Positions 46,491 to 57,600 of a stretch of DNA of 64,000 nt are shown here, one piece after another (position 1 is the stretch's first letter; every line of letters begins with the position of its first letter). The notes under the pieces were generated by a model that saw only the letters and a program-made list of their open reading frames with translations, searched no databases and was not told the DNA's origin. Source of the DNA: Bryoerythrophyllum caledonicum (lineage: Eukaryota > Streptophyta > Bryopsida > Pottiales > Pottiaceae); NCBI GenBank assembly GCA_963971425.1, contig OZ020524.1:6310417-6374416 (forward strand), read 5' to 3'. A program made the translations under genes and the position numbers.

Positions 46491-48204
46491 TGCTCTAGTC
46501 TATGATTTACAAGGAAAATGCTCGCCATGTTGTTATCCAACCAAGGAACATTTGCATACTCTTGATGAACAATTGATGATGGGCATTTTAGAAGTATTGC
46601 CCGACGTTGATAAAGATTTGAGTCTTGCGCAATTTAAGTGAACCATCCTTCTATGCCATAACATTGCATCATCACATAAGCCAACCGAGTTTGCCTGCAT
46701 GCTCTCATGAAAGTGATATAATCCATTTGTGGAATCTCTAGATCATACTGCCGATAGTTGTTTGTGATCATTCTTATCATAGACATAACAATGAGATGCA
46801 ATGGATACAATAATGTGACCTAAATCTCCAATGGATTCTACAAAAATAAGGTTCTTCTTTGTACTCAATATACAACAAACATTCAATTTTATTTCACCTA
46901 CGTTGGAGCGCAAAGTAGAAGAGTTGGTTCCTCTCACAAGATGAGATTCAACCCCTCCGGTTTTAACATCACAGTTGCTTCGTCAGGAACTAGCTTCTTC
47001 ATCTAGTTTCTGCATATCAACAGCTATGTGGCTTGAAGTGCCCCTATCAAAATACCACGGTTAGTGGCCGTAGTGATGATAATATCCGCCATAATAATTT
47101 CAAACATTCTTGCAAAATTTGCAAATGCATCTACTGTGGGTGGCACCGGTAGTGTAGTGTAGTCGCAGGCAATGTGCCCCAGCCTACTGCAATTGTAGCA
47201 GACAACCGGAGTGCTTGGCCCAACGTTTGGCCTTCTCCAACAGCCCGGGTGACCGTGGCTAGGGGGAGGGCCGCGAGCTCCTCCAAACTAGAAGTTGCCG
47301 CTTGTGAAGTGGGAGTGCTAATCTAGATAATGTCACCCATGACCACACGTCCAACGTCCTCTTTCTCAACTTTGATGTTGCAGCTACCCTTTGTGAATTG
47401 TGGTATGTTTCTTGAACGTTATCAAGAGTGCTTCTTCGTCACCTAGCAGTCAGTTTCCATGCTCTCTTGCATAGAATTCTGAGAGCATGTTAGAACTAAG
47501 CTTATTAAAAGTCATGGACTGGTCTAAGTGAGATAGGGCTTGAATAGTGCTCTAATAGGAGCTTGGAAATTTTTTGAGGTAAACTTGGTTGATGGTTCTA
47601 TTGGTTATCATCTCACCCATATTGGTGAGACGATTTCAAAGCTTGTGCACCTTCTTCAAGTAATGTTCTATCAATCCTCCTTCTTGCGTCTTTATGGTTT
47701 AAAACTAACTCGTAAGTGTAAGAATTTGAGATTGATCACTAGAGAGATATTGATCGCGCGGTACCTTCCAAACCTTTGATGGATCTCTGAATATTGCAAC
47801 CATGTCAACAATGTCATCAACTACTCAAAGTAAGATGAGTTTGCACGCATTTGCCTTCTTCTTCTTGACTTGTGCCTTTGTAAGTTGGTTTCCTTCTATT
47901 GTTGTTGGGAACGCAATGGGTGACTGCTCACTTTTTGTAAGGACCTAGAGACTCTTTGCTCTAAGTATTGTCCTCATCTTGAAGCTCCACACATAATTGT
48001 TGGACAAGCCTTTTAGCTTGTCCCCTTTCTAAATGCCGCACTCTCTGACATGCTTGGGCACTTCTCTCCTATGTCCTCTCTCTCTCTTTTGCTTTGCTAT
48101 GCTTCTCATTTCCTATTTCTAATCTAGTGAAGAGCAACGCTCTACTATTGTGGTACTCACTATATCTCTAAACTTTGCTCATCAATGAGCTTGCTCTAAC
48201 ACCA
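46491..48204 (-). pseudogene. Copia gag and pre-integrase region, decayed
   Basis: A minus-strand stretch at about 47205-47155 gives CYNCSRLGHIACDY, a CCHC knuckle whose last Cys is displaced. A 64-codon frame at 46937-46743 lies where the protease/pre-integrase region is expected. Immediately inside the LTR, 48204-48193 reads TGGTGTTAGAGC on the minus strand (primer binding site). The rest is too decayed to read. Confidence 0.7.
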
Positions 48205-48392
48205 TGTAGAATTTGCATTGTGTGAACCAGCAACACAAGAGTGTCACTTAGATATATTATGAAGGGCGGAGCCCAAATTATATACAAGGTGAGAGAAAAA
48301 GTCCAAGGATAAAAGTAAAGTACTAATGCTATAGTGTTGCGGTGATGTACAGGGAATGTCGATGAGGAAGGTCGCAGGAGTATACTCCAACA
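48205..48392 (-). repeat. 5' LTR of the Copia element
   Basis: It is 188 bp, beginning TGTTGGAGTATAC on the minus strand and ending GCAAATTCTACA, and matches the 3' LTR at 31015-31204. The moderate divergence between the LTRs means the insertion is not recent. Confidence 0.87.
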
Positions 48393-48600
48393 TGAACATT
48401 TGTGGACAATTATTAAATGTCAATTATATGTATATGAGAAACCTCCAAAATAAATGATAGAATTGTGAGATCAGATAGAAAAATTTCAGTATTATTTCTA
48501 TCACTTTAGATGATTGTAAGATGCCTATAAAAAGTATGTCATGCCATATTACAATTGTAATAGCAAAAACTGGAAAGTGGACAAAATATAAATTGATTTT
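48393..48600 (+). pseudogene. Tc1/mariner transposase relic, right part
   Basis: After the Copia target duplication the reading resumes as HLWTIIKCQLYVYEKPPK, with further fragments to a stop near 48595. It completes the NPIE/HLW motif begun at 31014. The right TIR is not identified. Confidence 0.75.
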
Positions 48601-49545
48601 CTTCTTGTAGTTTCAAAACTTATCAAGTGTACATACAAACTTGCAACTTGTTTAGACTCTTTTGGATAGTATTTCTTTCAAGTATTACAGTACAATATTA
48701 CACATCATTACAACAAATTCACTACTAGCAAGCTAATACGTGTATATTATCTCCATGATTCATTGTAACATTGCAAGATTTCTTGTAACAAATTAAGATA
48801 TTGGAGCTTGGCTAGAAGTTTGCTTGTGCGTTAAGCATGCTTGATAATTCATATATAATAACATTCCATCAAATTGAAGGCACTATCAACATCAAGAGTA
48901 ATTTGAAATACTAGAATTCATAGTAGAATAGAAGAATAGTTGTTGACCTTTTAGGGCTGAGCTAGTTGTTATTGGGTCCTTCTTGGTATATTTTAGGTTT
49001 TCTCCTTGTTTTTAAGTCGAATGCACTTTTTTTGGTTGCAATGTGTCACGCACTAGTTCATACGCTTCAAATGGAACAATTTCTAGGTGCATTGGTGCAA
49101 GCATTGCCGATCTACAATGATTTATGTGAAGTGGGATCAATAGGGTAAAATACCCTATGTACAGATGTTGTTGTGTACGATCTAATACACACGTGGATTC
49201 TCCCAAAGCCTTTTGAAGCTCATTGGCACTACACAGTAAATCCATTAGCAATGAACTAACGATTTTAGGATGCGCCGTCGCTATTTTGCGCTTTTTGAAA
49301 GATTCATACAACTGAGAGTGTAAAGCAACGTAGAGAAGTGCCCTGAAAGCCCGCAGGTTTTCACAAACTTGCCCAATCGGAGAAACTTGTGTTTAGAAAG
49401 CTGCTAAAGGTGCCAAATCGCTGACAAGTGTTGTTTCCACAGGATAAATTCTATAGGTCACATAGATGCTTGGGATAAACTCTATGGATTTTGTATATGC
49501 AAACCAAAAGCAAGGTCACAGTAATTCCTCTATTGTCGCTAAAGG
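48601..49545. other. spacer, nothing recognised
   Basis: A 99-codon minus-strand frame at 49012-49311 has no family resemblance. The stretch near 49195-49260 may be a weak copy of the dispersed repeat at 8900. Confidence 0.4.
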
Positions 49546-49549
49546 ATTA

Positions 49550-50135
49550 ACCCCTAAAGGACCAAATCCCCTTTGGAGGGTGTTTTAGATTTTGGGCAAG
49601 TACCTAAAGTTCAAAAAAAATCTTTTTCTTTTGAAATTTTTGTATTAGATTTTCTGCGATGAAAGCGTCATGCAGGTATTTTTATTATTTTTTTGGACTC
49701 ATGGTTTGAAAGTTAGTACCACTCAATGTTTAAAATGGGGACTCCGGGCACCTCTAAAATTTTGCTAGAAGTTTCTATTAACATTGAGATTTTTTGAACA
49801 TGTAGAGAATATTACCTTCTTTGAAAATGTCCAAAAAAATTCTTGTCTTCATTGTAAAAAAACATTTGAACCCAAGCCAAAAAAATTTACACGTTTCCGG
49901 TAAGCAGGGAATAAAACTTCATCTTTTCCACATAAAACCTAGAGATCTTTATATTTTTTATTTTTTATTTTTTCAAGAACAATATGTGGTGCAAACCTTC
50001 TTATTGACCGCTTGATTATCATTCTAAAACATGTTAAGTTCACAATAAAATATAGCGTGAATTGACAATTTTTGAACCTCCACTCCTTGCACACTTGTTT
50101 TGAATATGCTACACCTCTTCTCTACCTCTGAAAAT
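49550..50135 (+). mobile_element. TTAA-family element, left part only
   Basis: It follows TTAA (49546-49549) and begins CCCCTAAAGGACC. It shares the TTTTGGGCAAGTACCTAAA subfamily block with the copy at 24419. It breaks off after the TTCTCTACCTCTGAAAATC block without a right terminus. Confidence 0.75.
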
Positions 50136-51318
50136 CATCCATTTGTAACTAGAAGACAAACTCCTGGTTCTTGCAATTTTCAAGAATACCTCTTTCAGGC
50201 CCAAAAATTGTGAGAAAGATACTCACCGGAAAGATGTCAGTATTCTATAAATCTTCACAAGCTTATCATTTTGCGACATACGTTGTCAATTTGCAACATC
50301 ACCAAAACATAAGATCCAAGGAAGAGGACAGACCAAGGAACGCATGTTGCAATGTAGGAACACATGGCTTCTCACAAATCAAAGAGGCCAGCTGATTTCA
50401 ATGCAGACGTTCACTTTGTAAAGCGGGTTCGTCTCTAACCCCAAGTAAAATGAAGCTTAAGACTCATTTCAACAACCTTTTAATAAAATCCTCAAACCCT
50501 ATTTTGCCGTGAATGGGTAGCAATAATACACATATGTTCTCAATAAAACTCTGAATTCAAGGGAAAAGTTTAAATGTTAACTGCCGTTTAGCTTACATAT
50601 AACTCTTTTCAGGTGTGAGTGCAACAAGAAGCACTTGTGCTGCGTTAGCTCAAAATCTCTAGCTGCTCGCTGTATTTGGGCTTGCCTTCATGGGCAAATA
50701 ATCCCCTAAACCATCTCCAGCAGGTGTGGTTTTCAGCTTCAATGGCAAAGTACTCTGAGAAATAAAACTCTCATAGTACGCTTACAACTCTTCCGAGAAC
50801 TCCCAAAACCTGTCCAAGCCACACCAGAAAACAATGTCAAGTCACAACTGCTGATTTCAAAGACTATCCATAAATACACAGTTTGCCCTTAAACATGCGA
50901 AATAAAAGTTGCTTTTGATTCAGGATAAGGATACCGCCTCTTTTTCATCTAATTAGTAAAAGGCAGCCAATATTCTTCATATCTCATGCAAACTCCTTCA
51001 CTCTCAAAAACAGCATAAGCTACTTCGACTTGAGTTTAGAGACCACCAAACTCTTGATGAATAAGACCAACACCAAGCTTTTCTAATAATCTAATAACTA
51101 TTCAGCGTGAATTACAACGAACCAAAAGAGGGGGTAATTTTATTGAAACTTTGTGACTTTACCAAGAGAAAGCTCTGCAAATCAGGAGATATTCACTGAG
51201 CTCAAGAGACACGTACTTGCACGAGAGACAGCGAGATCTGCAATGCAACATGTGAGCGCCATGAAACTAACAAACAGATGCAAATGAGATTGCCTACCGA
51301 TGGTTGAATGCGCTTCGT
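50136..51318. other. intergenic DNA downstream of the small minus-strand gene
   Basis: No domain-bearing frame. Part of it next to 51318 is presumably the 3' untranslated region or terminator of the gene at 51319-52157. Confidence 0.4.
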
Positions 51319-52157
51319 CTACATGGCAGGTGATGGTGGTGGAGTAGCAGGACCCTCGGTTGCCTTAACCGGTGCCTTCTTCAAATCAGCCTCGGCTACG
51401 TTCTGAACTAAGTCATCCTTTGCATCCTTAGCTGGTACAGTTTCCCTGGTTGCGGTGTCAACCGCATCCTGCAATCAGACCCAAAAGAGGAGCTCTGGTC
51501 AAGAAACTGAAATCATCTTGAGCCTTGGAAATTGAACTTGACATGGGTGACAAAATGCTCAAGAAATCTTGTCACATATGTTATCCATGTCAAGTTCCAA
51601 TTCAACATGACATCATCAGAGTTATCCATGTCATGTTCATAACCCTGATGATTATCTGACTTTGTCACAACATGTAATCTAACGAGCTTTGACTTGGACC
51701 CCTGCCATTAAGCACATCTATGCATCCCAAGTGTCAAATTTTTATATTCTAAGATAGAGAGAGTGGAAGTAGCAGTTGTTTATCTCATAAGACATGTTTT
51801 AGTGCAAGACTTGTTGTGTGAGATGAACACCCTTCTCATTTGTAGAATAGATTAAACACTGGCATATCTTGAGCGATGTAACAATACCTTGGTGAAATCC
51901 TCGGATGGGTGTGAAGCAAACACCTTTTGAGCTGTAACCTGCACACCAACAAACCTCCGAATCCAAAGCTACAAAACAATTCTCCCAAATGATGCAACCA
52001 TTAAAAAGAGGCAAAAAAATCCAATTCTAAATAGATATGTTACCATGGCCTGCTCCATATTCATTTCATTGAGCGTCCTAGGCTCAGTGTTGATCGACGG
52101 CTGCCTAATGTCCGCCACAGTGCTCCTCATCTTCTCATCATGTTTGCTCTCCTCCAT
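51319..52157 (-). CDS. 104-residue hydrophilic protein, three exons (52157-52044, 51938-51888, 51468-51319)
   Basis: The exons of 114, 51 and 150 nt join in phase 0 with good splice sites: ATG|GTAACA, TGCAG|GTTAC, AAG|GTATTG and TTGCAG|GATGC. An in-frame TAA lies 18 bases before the ATG. The product starts MEESKHDEKMRSTVADIRQP, has a central VTAQKVFASHPSEDFTK exon, and ends in a Lys/Ala/Glu-rich, then Pro-rich tail (ATPPPSPAM). It is highly charged with one Phe-rich spot, no membrane segment and no signal peptide. I do not recognise the family. The low-complexity Ala/Lys/Asp composition is loosely LEA-like, a weak analogy. Uninterrupted frames across three exons, all phase 0, make this a probable real gene in a region full of broken ones. 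Confidence 0.7.
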
Positions 52158-52820
52158 AGTTCCTAGTGCTGTAACTTATATCCCAAACGCACACTACCAA
52201 AAAACAGTAAGATCGAAAACCCACTACACCAGCATATAAACTAGTTCAAAAATACAAAAAAAACGGTAAAAAAAATCGAAAAACCGCTTCATCAGCATAT
52301 AAAAAAAGTTTTAAACATTCAGCAGATTGCTCCAAACCCTAATCCTAAACCCTCGGACGTGACTTGAACCTAAGACCCTGGGACATCCAATTTCAGGTCA
52401 AAATGGAGAAGGAAGCACACATCTCAAAAGAGTGGCTTCATAAGCATGAAAGAAAAGAACAGGATTTCACAATGTGCTATGAAAGTGACCAAAGAGCCCA
52501 AACCTTTCAATTGAAACCTAACTCTCATGAACTTGAAGATCATGATAATAGATGAACTGAACATTGCAACTGATGGATTTACTCACCTGAATAGGGTTGG
52601 AAGAGAAATGTGGTGAGTCTGGGTTTGAGGAGGGGATGGGATTGAGAAGTACTTAGTGAGGAAGCAGGGAAAAAAGTGTGTTGAAATACAAATTTGTGAG
52701 GGTTTTGCATAGGGTTTTGTTCTCTGTGGATAGACAAAAAACCCTGCATGCCACTTGGAGTGCCACGTCATGCATGCCACTTGGAGTGCATGGATGAGCT
52801 GGCACATAATCCCCCATTTT
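52158..52820 (-). promoter_or_regulatory. upstream region of the small three-exon gene
   Basis: It contains AAACCCTAATCC and CTAAACCCTCGG telobox-like motifs at about 52333-52353 (plant teloboxes are AAACCCTA), a feature of promoters of growth- and translation-linked genes. A direct repeat TGCATGCCACTTGGAGTG occurs twice at 52745-52788. Where the 5' UTR ends cannot be seen. Confidence 0.4.
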
Positions 52821-52888
52821 AGAAAAAGAAGAACACAGACCTCTGAAGGAAACCGGCGTGAATAAAGTGTCTATTTGTTTCGCCACTA
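52821..52888 (-). repeat. 71-bp mini-repeat, copy 3
   Basis: In reverse complement it reads TAGTGGCGAAACAAATAGAC, ACTTTATTCACGCCGGTTTC and then TTCTTCTTTTTCT, homologous to the copies at 3941 and 24771. Confidence 0.7.
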
Positions 52889-54688
52889 AAACAATGCCCA
52901 CTAGACACTCTGTTTTAGAGTGATTATCCCCTTCTAGATTATTAGGGGTCCAAATTATCCCATACGATATAAACTTAATATCACGATTGGATACTAGAAA
53001 TGAGCAACCTTGACCTTGGAAAATAATCTTTAAGAATATAAAAATTGTAAAAAATTTAGAAGTTGATTGGTTTTGAAAATACAATAGTGTACACTTATTA
53101 AATCTCCGTATAACCCACAAGTTAAGCAATGTGCATGTTTGGAGAGAACAAATAATCATGTGTTTATTTTTTAGTGATAAACAATAGAATTACAATTTTG
53201 ACTCAAGCGATTTCATATCTTTTCCAATGAATGTGAGTTAGTCATGAATTTTTAGAGTGTAGTACCTTCTTCAACCGGTGGCGGCCAATAGGTATCTCCT
53301 TAAGTGCCGACCAAAAGTCAGGGGTCCTAACTAACATAAAACTTCCTTTTAGAGCAAAATAGGTGATAATGGGATGAAAGTAGGTTATATGTCCCGATTT
53401 TATAAACGTTGATCATAGGTTTTGGTTGGCTACCAAGGAGGTTGCCTTAGTATGATACATGTGTCTACAAATGCACATTTATGTTCAGGAACCCTTTACC
53501 GCCCAGGACCTGTTCCTAGAAAACCAAAATTCTACTAATTATTTTCTTTGAACCCGATTGGATGGAAGTACAATGCCTAATATCAATATCTAACCTTATA
53601 AAATTGAATTTGAGCGGTTCACATGTGCACTAGGTTAAGAGCTTGGCATTGATATATCACATGTGAAGAAAATATTTTTACACAATTATTGGTGAATTTT
53701 GTATACAAAAATGTTCCAACCTTATACAAATCAAAGCGGAAGTTTTGTATGTGAGGAGAGAGATCAACAATCACAAAACAATGAAAAATGTCTCAAAGAC
53801 ACAGTTCAATCAAAATTTATAACCAAAATCAATGTGCATGTGTGTGAAATACAACATAGTATGTGGCATGGTATTCACGGTATTCACTGTATTCACTATA
53901 TTTTAGTGTATTTGATGTATTTTGCGTTGTATTCCTAGCTTTTCTAAGAGTTCTATCAGGATTGCTATCTTGTGAGTGGCGAGCAGCAAGCGGTAAGCGT
54001 TGAGCACTGAATTTCTGAATTTTTTTTTGTAGTGTTTTTTGTTGAATTTAGAAAGGGTCGCCTATGGCCGTGGGTTCTATTTAGACTATGTTGACATATG
54101 AAAAATAAACAGAAATTTACAACGAAAATGTAATTGGACATATGGAAGTATGAGTAGGGTAGGATTCATTACAACAATTCAATTTAAATTGGAAGGGATG
54201 CTTATGGGTGAGGATTTAGAGTTTAGGGTAGTGCGATAAGTCAATAGACTAAGAAATACAATGGAAAAATTCAAAATTATATGGTTTAGGTGGCAGGCAG
54301 TATTTAAGTGATACCTAGTTCATACCCTTATAATACCTTGGTGATATCCATGTAATACCTAGGGGATAAAAATTAGATACCATGGAGATACCCGTTGTGT
54401 CCAAACCACTCTAAATTGAAACATTCCAACTCTTCGACAACGGAGGTTTAAAAAAGAGCAATGCCTATAATACAAAGCATGTAAACTCAGAGGATATTTA
54501 TAATGAATCAAATATTAAATCGTAGATAGAATGAAACTTTGCAGCATGACATACGATATTTTTTGATAGACATACGTGAAAAGAATGGGATAATGACATG
54601 AATGAAGATGACTCACGATGGGACAATGATGAAGACAACCAACTGGTAGTGTGATGGTAAAACAAAACAATAAACCAATGCAGAGGAA
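52889..54688. other. intergenic, no gene recognised
   Basis: AT-rich. The short frames have no domain. GGTATTCACTGTATTCACTA-type short repeats (53872-53900) and repeated AATACCT/GGTGATA words (54305-54390) are the only structure seen. Confidence 0.4.
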
Positions 54689-57600
54689 TCAAGATCCCTC
54701 CGCGGATAGGTCATTGGACTCACTATCGTCCAAAAAACTATCACTACTCTCCGAGCCAGTAACGCAAGCCTCCCCATCTATGAACGGACATGTAATAAAC
54801 CTACATGGGTCTACCGTTTGAAGACGTGGAGGGGAATGTTGTGCTGCCATGGCGTGTGCAACAGCAGCATCCCAAGGATTCAAATGGAATCGTCGTGTGG
54901 GGCTCTTCACCTCCAACAACAAGGGAGAAAGCACTCCAACATGTGTCCTTGACAATGATGCCATCAACGACGAATGCCGACTGCACAAATTAAAATTTTA
55001 TTAAAAATTTAAGCATGTGTCAAGCTAGAACCGTAAATCGCATTCCAAAACTGGAACCAAATAAGTGAAGGACTTACTTACAACGTCTCTTCGGGACGGT
55101 CTTCACCTCTGGCTCGTTGTCATCAACCTCCAAGGGGCGCTTGCGAGAGCCTTCCGCCACCACCGGTGGTGATGCTGACTCGACCTCAATAGTGTCAGGG
55201 ATCAAACAAAGGACTTCTTCGACCAACTCTCGGTCCTCCTCCAGTGCCAAAATGTGCCGCTTAAGAGTCTTACAGGCCTTAATAGACGCCCCTTCATGAA
55301 AAAAAGAAATCATACGATGTTAGCACTAGAAAGCAAGAGTAAAACAAAATAATGTCATACTGGAATGAACTAACCAGTAGACATTGTGAGATCCAGGATA
55401 ATGTCCTCCTCCTAAGTGTAGAGATCAATCAGAGCCTCCATGAGGTTTGTAGACTTCTCTCGCGCACCACGCCATGGTACGTCGCTATCCGCCCTCATGG
55501 TCAGCGTCTCCTGGGTAATGAGATTAGTCATGTGACCATCTGAAGATAGATGAATCCCATCTCTTTGCAGCTCCATCCTATCAAAGAATGAGAATGGAAC
55601 CGCGGGATCCAGTTTCCTCATGAAGCACTTCACAAGGAAGCACTTGTGAGTGCACCCAGGGTGGCCATCGCGGAAAAATGGTAGCCCGTTGATGGCAAAC
55701 CACTTTGTCTCCTCGACAAATCCCACCCAATCAGCCCAGGCTGAAAGTTCATTGGAGATGAACTTCGAATCCGGGTAGAACACGATAAGCGGCGCCCCGT
55801 CACGAAGCAACACTCCAACCATCTCAAAGGCCCTATAAATCCAATGGGATTCTTTCTTCCCTCCGTCTAATAACCGGGTTGGAAGCTTGTTCCAACTCGG
55901 TACGTCGATGCCGCCATCAATGTCGGGGACTGGTAAATCCTCCGGAACGTCAAACAATACCATATCCGCCAAACCGAGTGCAATCCAAAGCCTCATGTCG
56001 CCGATGCCGTGAGCCCGAGTGCTCCTTCAAAAACAGGCGAAGCTCCTTCCAAGCTGCTCGTTCGTCACCCTCCACAACGACACTATCAAATGGAGACATG
56101 ATGGAGAGGGCACTCTCACACATCACCTTCACAGCAGTAGAAGACTGAGGACGATCGAATATCGGAATCGAGTACACCGTCTGAGAGGGCTTCACATTGA
56201 AGGTAGAAGGTCGGCTGCTAGCTAAGGGTGAAAGGCCCATCATAAGTGCCACCGCTGGAGGGCTGCGAATCCTCCAAATCCCCCTAGTTGAATAAACAGC
56301 TTCTGAGGCCCTTCCTTCGCCACCAATGCCACAAACTCCTTGTACCTCTCCTTTGTCTCTTTCTTCTCCTTCTCTAGCCTAGCAGCCTCCCTCTCATGTT
56401 CTTTAATTATTGCCTTAGCTGCTTTCTCAGTAGTCTTGGCTTTGGCCTTCTCGGATTGCTCCTCAGACGCTGCCAACGGAGCCGCCAACAAGGGAAGGAC
56501 GCTGTCAACAAGGGGAGGAACCGCAATGGATTTACAGGCCACTTATAACTGGACCTCGTCTCCACGGGTGGGATCCACCTCCCGCATCTCCAAGTACCAC
56601 GGGCATTGGAGGAGGTGGTGCACAGAAAACCGACGCCTCTGAGTATCTGTAAAGATACACTCGGGAGCAGAAGTATCTATCCACTTTGTGAAACGGATGG
56701 GTAGGTCTCCGACTAACAAGGATCCATCGGCCACGAGCACCCTCCAAAAATATCGCATCACTACTTGCTTCAGAACCTTCTCGCAACCGTCCTGCGTCAT
56801 AAACTCCTCGCTCTTCGTGTGAGAGCCCCCCTTCCCGATGTGAGTAGAGAACACTTTCGTCCACAACGTCATGCTCTTTGCCTCAATCCATTTTCCAATG
56901 GTAGGGACGGGATTTGGAAGCCCTTTAGTCTTAAGGACAATGTTGTCCTCAAGGAGAATCTCTACGTAGAGCTTCTCAGACTCTTCTTCGAGCTAGAAGC
57001 TTCGAAATCCACATAGTTAGGAATTGATCATAGAGCAATCATTCAAAAAAGATGTGAATGTCAAGAAAGATTGGACCTTACCCCAGCCCAGAACGCTGCC
57101 TTGTCAATCCGGCCACAAAGAACCTTATCCGACGCCTGGCGACGCGGGGAAGTTATACTCCATCCTACTACCCTTGCTCATGTTCCACCACCTGCACCAG
57201 CGCGACTTGAACTTCGCAGCTATCCTAGCCGTGGCGATGAGCTGGAGTTTCTCGGGAGTCATCTCGAGCCGCACCTGGTAAACATCAAAGTGACGATTCA
57301 CCTACATCACAATATCAATCATTAGAGTGGAATTCACAAGGCAAGGAGTTTGAAATTCATTATGGAAAAGGATTAAATAAATTACATATACCCTACCTCT
57401 TTGAAGAAATCCTCCCCGTTACCCGGGTTGGCAATTGCCAACATCCGAGTAAGCATGGTCTAGCAAGTCGTCTTCTTCTTTTGCACAGCTTCAGTGCTAC
57501 GGCTCATCAACTCTGCGGCACTTCCACGCCAATCTTCACTAACACCCGTGACCAAGTTGTCCTTTAATTTTTGGATCTGCTCCTCTTGAAAAGCAATCAG

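Larger units (their letters stand above)
31015..48392 (-). mobile_element. Ty1/Copia LTR retrotransposon (about 5.1 kb without its insertion), split by the hAT element
   Basis: On the minus strand the order is 5' LTR (48392-48205), a primer binding site TGGTGTTAGAGC directly after it (close to the initiator-Met tRNA site of Copia elements), gag, integrase, reverse transcriptase/RNase H, polypurine tract and 3' LTR. Removing the 12.2-kb hAT leaves about 5.1 kb, the normal Copia size. TGAGT before and TGAAC after it are consistent with a mutated 5-bp target duplication, and joining the flanks restores the NPIE-HLW motif of the mariner transposase. All coding parts carry stops and frameshifts. 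Confidence 0.88.
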
